Source of the DNA: Stentor roeselii
Taxonomy: Eukaryota; Ciliophora; Heterotrichea; Heterotrichida; Stentoridae
Assembly (NCBI GenBank): GCA_006503475.1
Contig: RSEH01000172.1
Coordinates: forward strand, 40,217-104,216
Reading direction: 5' to 3'
DNA: 64,000 nt
Shown one piece after another: positions 42,001-49,599 of the stretch. The first letter of the stretch is position 1; each line of letters starts with the position of its first letter. The notes under the pieces were generated by a model. The model was not told the origin of the DNA and searched no databases. It saw only the letters and a list, made by a program, of their open reading frames with translations. The position numbers and the translations under genes are program-made.

Positions 42001-42513
42001 CTAAAAGTCTTGCGCAATTCCATACTTTTCCAAAAGTCCCATACTTCTAATCCCCTTTTTAATGATTTTCAGATGGTCAAAAGCGACAGTATCAGGTCTA
42101 TCCAAGACCTCACGAATCGGGTAAAACTCAGCATGCAAAGCATCATCCGCTCCAACGACCTGAGCATCAGAAGGGACCGTGACTCGATAAGCAATAGTAA
42201 TCGTATGTCCTCGAGGGTCTCTCAGCGGGTCTCCTTCAACAGTGACCAAGACAGGGTCAGTTCCATCAATAGAGCACTCTTCCTTCAACTCCCTCAAGCA
42301 CCCTTGCAAAGGGTCTTCATTATAATCAACAAACCCTCCAGGAAGTGCGAAAAATCCCTGAAAAGGGTTGTTTTTTCGAGTAACCAAAAGAATATCATGA
42401 AAAGAATCCTCTCGCTCCCTAAAGACTAAAGCGTCAGTTGTCACAGAAGGCAAGTAATATCCTCCCTGCTTTAATGGAAGCTTTCTTCCAAACTTGTCGA
42501 GTTGAGTCTCCAT
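42001..42513 (-). CDS. Nudix hydrolase
   Basis: Protein of 170 residues with a Nudix box GFVDYNE-(7)-RELKEECSI at about 60-82, matching Gx5Ex7REUxEExGU except that the last Gly is Ser. The metal-binding Glu of REUxEE are intact. Upstream, ALVFRERED and LVTRKNNPFQGFFALPGG are typical of ADP-ribose or nucleoside-diphosphate-linked pyrophosphatases. It hydrolyses some nucleotide linked to another moiety; substrate unknown. TAG stop touches the neighbouring gene's TAA. Confidence 0.92.
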   Translation of the reverse strand: METQLDKFGRKLPLKQGGYYLPSVTTDALVFREREDSFHDILLVTRKNNPFQGFFALPGGFVDYNEDPLQGCLRELKEECSIDGTDPVLVTVEGDPLRDPRGHTITIAYRVTVPSDAQVVGADDALHAEFYPIREVLDRPDTVAFDHLKIIKKGIRSMGLLEKYGIAQDF

Positions 42514-42555
42514 TTATTATAACTTATTTATGTTGAAAATCTTTCATCTTAAATT

Positions 42556-42987
42556 TTACCAGCCTTCGAGTTTTAATTGACTTTGACTCAACAGCTTCTT
42601 GATTGAAGACTTGCAAGAGGTACGAATTCGGGATTTTGAAGAGAAATTCTCAGTTTTGCTTAAGTCTTTTGTTGTTGCTGCGAAACTTTGACTTAGTAGC
42701 TTGCTTGGAGAGTATCTTTCCCAAGGGTTTTCTAAGGGCTTTGACTTTACTGTTAGAACACTGCTGAAGGTTTGATGGATTATTGATGAACTTCTTGGAT
42801 TTGATGAAGGTTTTAACACTTCGCTTATGGTTTTAAGCTTTTTTAGACGGAATGAAGGGGGTTTCAGCTTTGGCTTGAAAAAATCGTGTTTGGCTTTTCT
42901 CGTGATGGTGAGAGAGGGTTTCAAAATTATTCCTAGGACTTCTGTTAAGGAATTTTTTGATGTTCCATAAGGTTTTTTTCTTTCCAT
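42556..42987 (-). CDS. small basic protein, unknown
   Basis: Very basic and Ser-rich, 143 residues, mostly disordered by composition (KPKLKPPSFRLKK, RTSCKSSIKK). No domain. ATG at 42987, TAA stop. It lies 42 bp upstream of the Nudix start on the same strand. Could be a microtubule- or nucleic-acid-binding protein, but nothing shows this directly. Confidence 0.6.
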   Translation of the reverse strand: MERKKPYGTSKNSLTEVLGIILKPSLTITRKAKHDFFKPKLKPPSFRLKKLKTISEVLKPSSNPRSSSIIHQTFSSVLTVKSKPLENPWERYSPSKLLSQSFAATTKDLSKTENFSSKSRIRTSCKSSIKKLLSQSQLKLEGW

Positions 42988-43282
42988 AATTACGAAGATA
43001 AAATTTAGAGTTACAGGATTTTTTTAAATGATGGATTTAAGGTTGATTCATCAGTGGCTTATTTAAAGATATTGTTAGAAGGGATATTGAATAAAGATGA
43101 TTAATCATTATGATATCTTCATACTCTATTGATTCAATTAAAATAATCAATGAATATGCACCAAGATTCATCCAATCATGAAGGTTTGAGATATTCAATA
43201 AATAAACTAAAATCCTTATTAAATAGCTAAAAATCCATAAATCCATTTAAAACTAATAAACATACAATTTCATCTTAAAATC

Positions 43283-45019
43283 CTAAGAATCAGTCTTCAA
43301 ATGGTCAATAAAAGTCATCTTCTTCTTCTCCTGATTTTCCACCATCGGTAAACAAAAGCTTTTCCCAATCAATCCAGATCTTGTATGTCCCGATTTCCTC
43401 GAAATCTCATTAGCACCCTGACTTTGAGCGATTTTATGAATAGCAAAATCAAGTTTCTGTTCTGAAGTCCTGTTAACATTACAATTTTCCAAAGCACAAA
43501 CAGCGATAGCTTCAACAAACAATTCAAAATTAATGAACTGAGGTTCTAGGTACTCATCTTCAGAAGCCAACATTTTTTCCAAAGATTTTGTGCCTGTGAG
43601 CATCATCGCGTTGTTTGAATAAGTCGAGGCCAGGGTGTAAAAAATCGGAGTAAGTTTTTTTCTTTGAATCAAATCGGGAAACACTGAAAAATCTTTGCAA
43701 AACTTGAAAAAAACTTCGAAGTTCATCAATTGGTTCTCGTTCATGTAAAATCGACTGAATTGATGAAGGGTTTCGGATAAGTTTAAAGTTAATTCAAGTA
43801 AACTTGGCTCTTTTAGTAGGAGAAGAACTGCTTTTACTTCGGTTTCGTATGACTTGTCTAGAAGTTTATTGAAAATGTTTTGACAAAAGGTTTTTAAGGC
43901 TTTTGGACCGGGGTAGAGCTTTAGGGATATTTCGTTTATTGCTTGGCAGAATAGGGTGAAGTCCATTTTTCCTTGTTCTTTGGATGATTTGTTTCGTTTT
44001 GAAGTGATTTTAAAGAATAGAAGCTCGATCTCTCTGATGTTTATTTTATTGAGGAGTCCAGCATTGTTAGCCAAAGAAACAAACCGATTAAGGCTGACGG
44101 TATGTTTTTTCAGTTTTTCTTGCCAAACAGAGTAAATCCTAAAAACATTTTCAAGCGATTCTAAAGTCTGAGGTCCTTTCAACACCGGTACTTCCACAGT
44201 ATCCGGTTCAGCAGCATAGTTAATGACCTTTGGAGCACGAATCAATGAAAATCTTACTGAAGACCCAGTAGGTAGCCAAGCTTCAATATGTTGAAAGAAC
44301 GAAACCAGTCTTTTTCCATTGTCGTCTTCTCTGATTGAAGAATGTTCACAACAGTAAAAAAGAAAGCAAAGAAAGTGTCTTGAAGTAAAAACTGTTCCTT
44401 GCTTGATGCATTCAAATGGAAAGCCTTGAACAAAATCTTCATTATTTAAAATCAGTTTCAAAAGCTTTAAGGTTTTTGGGTAAGATATCAGGTCTGGGGA
44501 TATTCGGAAGACTTTTACTAGTGTCAGTATTTTTGATTGGGAAGACTTTTTTATTGAGGGAAGGTCCTGAGAGTTGAAGATCTCCCAAGGAAATTCTGAT
44601 TTGTATAAATCGCTTATCATTGGGAAAATGTCATCAAGTATTTCAAGGGATGAGAGGCTTAAAACATCTATCAACTTTATATCGGATTCTATACTGTTGT
44701 AGAGGCTTATGATGTGTCTGTCGAGGAAGTTGTAAATACTCTCTGAAGGGTCATTTAAATTAGGATAAACAATCTTGCTCACACGAGTAATAACTTGCAA
44801 AAAACATTCAAACCCCAAGAACTTATTTTTCCGTTGTTCAGAAGCAAGAAGAAGTTCAACATCCTGCGTTGTAATTTTTTCATGACTAACGCGGCAGTCT
44901 TTAAAAAACTCTAAAAAATTTTTGCGACTCATCAAATCAAGACAAGGTCCAGCCTGAGAATAAACCAAAAAAATTTCTTTCAAGACCTTGACAATCTCGA
45001 AAGGTTCAAATTTTTTCAT
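43283..45019 (-). CDS. p25-alpha/TPPP-like repeat protein
   Basis: Protein of 578 residues made of what look like two or three copies of an EF-hand-like p25-alpha unit: copy 1 about 10-95 (IFLVYSQAG, then FLGFECFLQVITRVS-I-YP), copy 2 about 290-385 (VFRIYSVWQ, then MDFTLFCQAINEISLKLYPG) and a diverged copy 3 about 410-530. TPPP proteins bundle and stabilise microtubules and occur in ciliated organisms. Assignment rests on the phase of hydrophobic and YP residues, so is moderate. Its ATG at 45019 is 5 bp from the start of the divergent Rab gene. Confidence 0.75.
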   Translation of the reverse strand: MKKFEPFEIVKVLKEIFLVYSQAGPCLDLMSRKNFLEFFKDCRVSHEKITTQDVELLLASEQRKNKFLGFECFLQVITRVSKIVYPNLNDPSESIYNFLDRHIISLYNSIESDIKLIDVLSLSSLEILDDIFPMISDLYKSEFPWEIFNSQDLPSIKKSSQSKILTLVKVFRISPDLISYPKTLKLLKLILNNEDFVQGFPFECIKQGTVFTSRHFLCFLFYCCEHSSIREDDNGKRLVSFFQHIEAWLPTGSSVRFSLIRAPKVINYAAEPDTVEVPVLKGPQTLESLENVFRIYSVWQEKLKKHTVSLNRFVSLANNAGLLNKINIREIELLFFKITSKRNKSSKEQGKMDFTLFCQAINEISLKLYPGPKALKTFCQNIFNKLLDKSYETEVKAVLLLLKEPSLLELTLNLSETLHQFSRFYMNENQLMNFEVFFKFCKDFSVFPDLIQRKKLTPIFYTLASTYSNNAMMLTGTKSLEKMLASEDEYLEPQFINFELFVEAIAVCALENCNVNRTSEQKLDFAIHKIAQSQGANEISRKSGHTRSGLIGKSFCLPMVENQEKKKMTFIDHLKTDS

Positions 45020-45024
45020 TATAA
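45020..45024. promoter_or_regulatory. 5-bp spacer between divergent start codons
   Basis: The bases TATAA separate the minus-strand ATG (45017-45019) from the plus-strand ATG (45025-45027). All promoter elements for both genes must lie inside the coding parts of the partner, or the two transcripts overlap. Confidence 0.5.
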
Positions 45025-45597
45025 ATGTCAGACATAAAAATCATTCTCGTAGGTCACCCAAAAGTAGGAAAATCATGCATTTTATCGAGATTCGTATCAA
45101 ACACATTCGATGAACATGGAAGCCCTACTCTCGGGGTTTCTTTTTTAAGTAAAACTTTGAAAGTGATGGAAAAAGATGTAAAACTCAACATTTGGGATAC
45201 TGCAGGACAAGAAAGGTTCAGTAGTTTGACGAAACTTTACTCTCGTGATGCGCAAGTTGTTGTTTTTGTTTATGATATCACTTCTAAGGAAAGCTTTCAG
45301 AAAATGAACGGCTGGCACTTGAATCTTGTTGAGCAGGGATTCGATGATAATGCTGTTTTCGCTGTTGTTGGAAATAAGGAAGATCTTGTTGAATTTGAAG
45401 AGGTTTCATTACAAGAGGCGAAAGAATTTTCTGCTAGGATTAATGCCTTGTTTTTTAAGACCAGTGCTAAAAATAACTTTGGAATTGATGAACTTTTTAG
45501 AAAGGTTTGTGAAAAGATTGTTGAGAAAAATACTTGGAAAACTAATTCAGTTATTTTAACGGGGAATAGAATTAAGAAAAAAACGTGTTGTGGGTAG
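45025..45597 (+). CDS. Rab-family small GTPase
   Basis: Protein of 190 residues with all five guanine-nucleotide motifs: GHPKVGKS (10-17), switch I Thr in SPTLGVSF, WDTAGQE (about 58-64), GNKEDL (about 116) and TSAK (about 148). The C-terminus KKKTCCG carries a double-Cys prenylation signal followed by one residue, as in some Rabs. It would cycle between membranes to direct vesicle traffic. The start is fixed because strand beta-1 begins at residue 4. Paralog not assigned. Confidence 0.95.
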   Translation: MSDIKIILVGHPKVGKSCILSRFVSNTFDEHGSPTLGVSFLSKTLKVMEKDVKLNIWDTAGQERFSSLTKLYSRDAQVVVFVYDITSKESFQKMNGWHLNLVEQGFDDNAVFAVVGNKEDLVEFEEVSLQEAKEFSARINALFFKTSAKNNFGIDELFRKVCEKIVEKNTWKTNSVILTGNRIKKKTCCG

Positions 45598-45801
45598 GAA
45601 GGGGTTGGAGATTATAAGTTAATGTTAATCTTTTGAGTTATGAAAGGAGGTTGATTGTTTTTGGAAAATGGAGATATGGGATTATGATAGAGTTGATTGA
45701 TAAGGGGTTAATAAACGAATTTCATTCAAATACCTTCACTCAATCCATAACAATCCAAACATTACCCCATCCTCTTAATTATTAACAACTTCTTAGATAC
45801 T

Positions 45802-46407
45802 CTAATGAATACTGATTTTACTAGTTTTAAGCAAATTTTCAGTCTCTCTAATATATGACCCAAAATGAATTTCATATGTGAGAAGTTTATCTTGAAGCTG
45901 AGAATTTTCTTCCTTCAGCATTTTGATCTCATTAATAACATATTCAGAAGTAGCCTGCAAACTCGAGTGATACTTTTCATTCACTTCTCTCAATCTAGTA
46001 ACTTCTTTCTGATAGTCCGTCTTAATCTTCCCAATCCTATTCTTTTTATTCTTCAAGTCTTGAATTTCTTGCTCATAATTCAAACTAGAAGCGGCAGAAA
46101 CAAGTAAAATTTTCATAAAAACCCTGCTAAACTGCGATTTGATAACATTTTCCATAGACCGATGTCCAAGTCTAGCCTTTTGCGCAGCTAAAAAGCAGAA
46201 ATCATTGAATTGTTTGAGTTGATTCCTAGAAGCGATGATAGTTTCCTTTTTCCACCTACGGAAAAACTTGAATTTCGAGTTAAATTGATAGAAGTTGATA
46301 CTAGAAATCAAAGAGTTCATAAAAGACTGAAGAACAGGAATCGCTATTTCTTTATTGATCCTTTCATGATAATCAATAATCGGTGAGTAGTCCTCGCTAG
46401 TTTCCAT
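45802..46407 (-). CDS. coiled-coil protein, unknown
   Basis: Helical protein of 201 residues from the ATG at 46407 (an in-frame upstream codon at 46413 is not ATG). Basic helical N-terminal half (KFKFFRRWKKETI) and a C-terminal coiled coil (about 110-195). No known motif. It lies 13 bp downstream of the FHA gene on the same strand. Confidence 0.72.
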   Translation of the reverse strand: METSEDYSPIIDYHERINKEIAIPVLQSFMNSLISSINFYQFNSKFKFFRRWKKETIIASRNQLKQFNDFCFLAAQKARLGHRSMENVIKSQFSRVFMKILLVSAASSLNYEQEIQDLKNKKNRIGKIKTDYQKEVTRLREVNEKYHSSLQATSEYVINEIKMLKEENSQLQDKLLTYEIHFGSYIRETENLLKTSKISIH

Positions 46408-46420
46408 TAACAATAATTAT

Positions 46421-47278
46421 TTACAAGACAACATGAACCTCGAACAATGTTTTCCCCGCTTTAAAAACCATTCCATTAAAGATCTCGTAGTCGTTTTCCA
46501 CAAAGAGCCAGGTGCCATTAGTAGACTTTTTATCGCCAGTGCCGTCAAAGAGGACCCATCCTTGATCTTCACGATAGTTCATCGAGCACTGATATCTACT
46601 CATGCTGGAGTCATCAAACTTGACCTTGCATTCGACCATTCTCCCAACAAGTATCTTTTCACTATCAGGAAGAAAATGATAGACCTCTTGAGCCTTCGGT
46701 CCTTCTAAAAACTTCACTGTCAGTTCTCTGCTTATTTCTTACTTTTCATTCAGATGAATCGTCATATGTGAGTTTCCGAAAGAAATGATGTAACCGTCTT
46801 TAAGTACCAGAGGCTCAGTGATTTTCACGAATGTGCCTGAACCTTCTCCTAAGTCACTTATGAAGTACTTTTGCTTGTGTAGCACGTATTTTATCACGAA
46901 ATGACGAGAACCTAAACCTTTGCTTAACTCGTCGATCACGAAATCGTTTAGGATTAAACCGTTTTCAATTGCTTTGGAACCCACGAATACTTTGAAATCG
47001 TTTGAGTTTCTTTTTGAGTTTTCTAGACCTGATGGGGAAATGCTTAGAAGAGTACCCACTTCTGCTGATGAACTCTCGATTATTCGGATTTGAAGTTTTG
47101 GCGAAGATGAAAAACTGCCGTCTATTGGAGGGATTGGAGCTGCCACTATTGAGTTTTCGTCCATGATAAATTGCTCGCCTTCTAGTGAGTGCTTGAAGTT
47201 TTCCATTTTGTTTTTAGACTCTTCTTGTTCTTTGATGTATTGACAACAGCAGTGGTAAAAAAGTTTGAAAAAAGACAT
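46421..47278 (-). CDS. double FHA-domain protein with one 15-nt intron
   Basis: complement(join(46421..46727,46743..47278)), 280 residues. First FHA at about 65-178 (FKVFVGSKAIENG, GSRHFVIKYV, LGEGSGTFV), second at about 185-280 (KILVGRMVECKVKF, MSRYQCSMNYR, STNGTWLFV). FHA domains bind phosphothreonine; the SxxH of the first and the STNGTW of the second are kept. N-terminal FYHCCCQYI could be S-acylated. Both open frames alone look like separate small genes, but the 15-nt phase-2 intron joins them. Function likely phospho-dependent scaffolding. Confidence 0.88.
46728..46742 (-). other. 15-nt spliceosomal intron
   Basis: Minus-strand GTAAGAAATAAGCAG, phase 2. Retention gives AAG TAA. Splicing joins the two FHA frames. 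T9/A10 present. Confidence 0.92.
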
Positions 47279-47283
47279 ATTGC

Positions 47284-48219
47284 TTAGTTATTACTTTTAC
47301 TTTTATTTATCCGGCACTTAATGCTAAAAATCCACTCTGAAGAGATATTTGGTTTCATTTTCAAAGCAGAGTCCTGAGAAAGTTCCAGACGTTTTTTAAA
47401 AGTTTCAATCTCCTGATCCAAATTCATCATTTTTTCCTGTTCTTTCTGCGATTCTTCCTGATTCTGTCCAGCTCCATCAATAAAAATCATGATTTCATCA
47501 ATAGACTTTTCACTGGAATCCCTGGAAATATCTTCATCAATGAAATTTTTAAGTGATTTAGTCTTTTTTAGTTCTGTAAGCAAAGTGAGCATATTGTGCA
47601 ATATAACTGAATCAGAATACGCACTATGCTGAGCCAAGACATCTTCATAATATTTCAAAATTTTCTCATAAAAGGCTATTTTCGTGATATTTTCACAATT
47701 TTCTTCAATTTCTGGGTGTTCCGGCATGTTTTCAGTGATTTTCCCCAGTTCCTTCGCCGAGCATTCAAGAGCGTTTAAAGACTCAGCAAGACACATGACG
47801 ATGATTTCATGAGGACAACGTTGGAATTTTCTGAGTTCTTTTTGTATATCAGCGAGAAACTTGTGAATAGTTATGTAAAAAATGTTATAAATCACTCGCA
47901 TCTGGTCAGTTTTCATGAGACGCTTGACCTTTGCCTTTAAAACAAGTACTTTTTCAGCTTCAAGTCGAAAAGGAAACTCTTTTAATTTGTAAGACTCAAG
48001 TAAAAAGTTCAAAGAATTGACTCTTTTGCACAGTTCTGCTAAATAATTATTATATATCACTTCAAGTTCGTCTTTCAGCTCATTTAAAAGAGATTCCTGT
48101 AGTTTTATATCAGAGCCTTTAAGAGGAAGCTTGTAGATCAATTCGCCACATTGAAGAAGAATTTTTTTCGGGCTTCTTCTGCAGGGTTTTTTTGGTTTTC
48201 GCTTTCCCTTTTGGACCAT
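47284..48219 (-). CDS. helical protein, unknown
   Basis: Almost wholly helical protein of 311 residues with a very basic start (KGKRKPKKPCRRSPKK), possibly a nuclear or RNA-binding signal. The middle (40-215) resembles a helical bundle; the end is acidic with a short coiled coil. No domain recognised. Its stop lies 5 bp from the start of the double FHA gene downstream, one of several very tight spacings here. Confidence 0.72.
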   Translation of the reverse strand: MVQKGKRKPKKPCRRSPKKILLQCGELIYKLPLKGSDIKLQESLLNELKDELEVIYNNYLAELCKRVNSLNFLLESYKLKEFPFRLEAEKVLVLKAKVKRLMKTDQMRVIYNIFYITIHKFLADIQKELRKFQRCPHEIIVMCLAESLNALECSAKELGKITENMPEHPEIEENCENITKIAFYEKILKYYEDVLAQHSAYSDSVILHNMLTLLTELKKTKSLKNFIDEDISRDSSEKSIDEIMIFIDGAGQNQEESQKEQEKMMNLDQEIETFKKRLELSQDSALKMKPNISSEWIFSIKCRINKSKSNN

Positions 48220-48266
48220 TTTATTATTGAAGTGTTTAAAGAAATCGCTGAAAAGATGAAGATTAA

Positions 48267-49496
48267 TTAAATATCAAATTTTGGAAGAGACTGTGTTCTT
48301 CGGTTGATTAAGTAAATTATCATCTCGATGTACTTTCCTTTTTTTATTGAGTAAAAAGGTGTCGGCTTTTTGGGGTATTGCTTTTGGTGAGTCAATGATG
48401 AGGGGTCTGGGGAAATTCCATATTTTTTATGTGATTTTTGAAGTTTTTTTTCGAACTCTTCGCATTTTTTTTTGTATTTTAGGATTTCTCTTTGGTATTC
48501 TTTGAATTTTCTTTTTCTGTAGGTTTCCAGTTCTTTTTTTATCAGGATTTTCCGGACTGGAGGGATGTACTTTGACTTTAGTTGTTGAATCACGCCTTTT
48601 TCAAGTGCTTTGAATATCAAAATTTTCGCTTTAAGACACGATTTTCGGGTAGACAAAGCTTTTTTCCAATAAATCTGAATACCTCTGATAGTGACGTCAA
48701 GTTTCACAACTAATACTTTAAATAGATTTTTCTGTAAAAAGCGAGCACAACTTTTATCAATCAAGTCACGATAACCTTCTTTTTTCTTCCTGATCCAGAT
48801 TTTCATGTGCTTCGCAGCAGACCTGATAATTCGATAAGACCTAAACATCCTGACTTTCCTCAACACAACTTTAAACTTTCCTATCGCGGTTAAAACAGTC
48901 CTTAAAAACGCGACATTCCTGAAAATTCTCATTTTCTTCAGTTTCAAAAGCATTTCTTTGCGTTTCCAACACCCACTAACAGTAAAAACAACAAGTAAAA
49001 CTTGAACTATCTGGCTAAGGCCTTTAAAATCTTTCACTTTTTGTCTCATTTGAAACTTAAGGCTTTTTTCCTGCAGATTTTTCAAGATTTTGAACTTTTT
49101 TTCTTGTTGAAGTCTTTTTTTGTTGCTTTTTGTAAGAGAAAGCTTTAAATTTAAGGTCTCAGCACTTTCGCGGATTTTAGATAGTTTAAAGGAAGGTCTG
49201 AAGCTTTCAATGTTCAGTTCTGGAAGTTGCAAGTTGATTGAAGAACACTTTCTTGAAGTGTTTAAATACTTGGCGAATGGGTCTGAGTAATGAAAGCGTT
49301 GAGCTTGGCTAAACTGGTGAAAAGGTCCAGAAAACGTGTTTAAAGTAAGATTGTAAGACCCAGGACCAAGCCTTGCAGTTGAAATTTTATCTCGATGTGA
49401 ATAACTCTGAAGATTCGGCATTGAAAAAATAAGCTTTTCAACTTTTCGAGGGTTGAAGTCTTGAGAAGATTTCCTTGTTTTTGTTTCTCCTTTCAT
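48267..49496 (-). CDS. basic helical protein with a SHIPPO-like motif
   Basis: Strongly basic protein of 409 residues. Near residue 45 the motif LGPGSYNL resembles the PGP motifs of STPGR/SHIPPO proteins that sit inside or along axonemal microtubules. The rest is a series of amphipathic basic helices (about 140-370) reminiscent of degenerate IQ repeats. The last part has KYGISPDPSSL. Only one PGP motif is seen, so the family link is tentative. ATG at 49496. Confidence 0.7.
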   Translation of the reverse strand: MKGETKTRKSSQDFNPRKVEKLIFSMPNLQSYSHRDKISTARLGPGSYNLTLNTFSGPFHQFSQAQRFHYSDPFAKYLNTSRKCSSINLQLPELNIESFRPSFKLSKIRESAETLNLKLSLTKSNKKRLQQEKKFKILKNLQEKSLKFQMRQKVKDFKGLSQIVQVLLVVFTVSGCWKRKEMLLKLKKMRIFRNVAFLRTVLTAIGKFKVVLRKVRMFRSYRIIRSAAKHMKIWIRKKKEGYRDLIDKSCARFLQKNLFKVLVVKLDVTIRGIQIYWKKALSTRKSCLKAKILIFKALEKGVIQQLKSKYIPPVRKILIKKELETYRKRKFKEYQREILKYKKKCEEFEKKLQKSHKKYGISPDPSSLTHQKQYPKKPTPFYSIKKGKYIEMIIYLINRRTQSLPKFDI

Positions 49497-49599
49497 TAAA
49501 ATTCTAGAGGAATATTAATATTTTATAGGAATATATTAATATTCTAAAGGATTATAAGAATGATAAAACAACTGAAAACGTTATCATTAAATGAAGAAC

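Noticed and set aside
46421-46717. Separate small FHA gene
   Set aside because: It has no ATG at its apparent start and joins the upstream FHA frame through a 15-nt intron.
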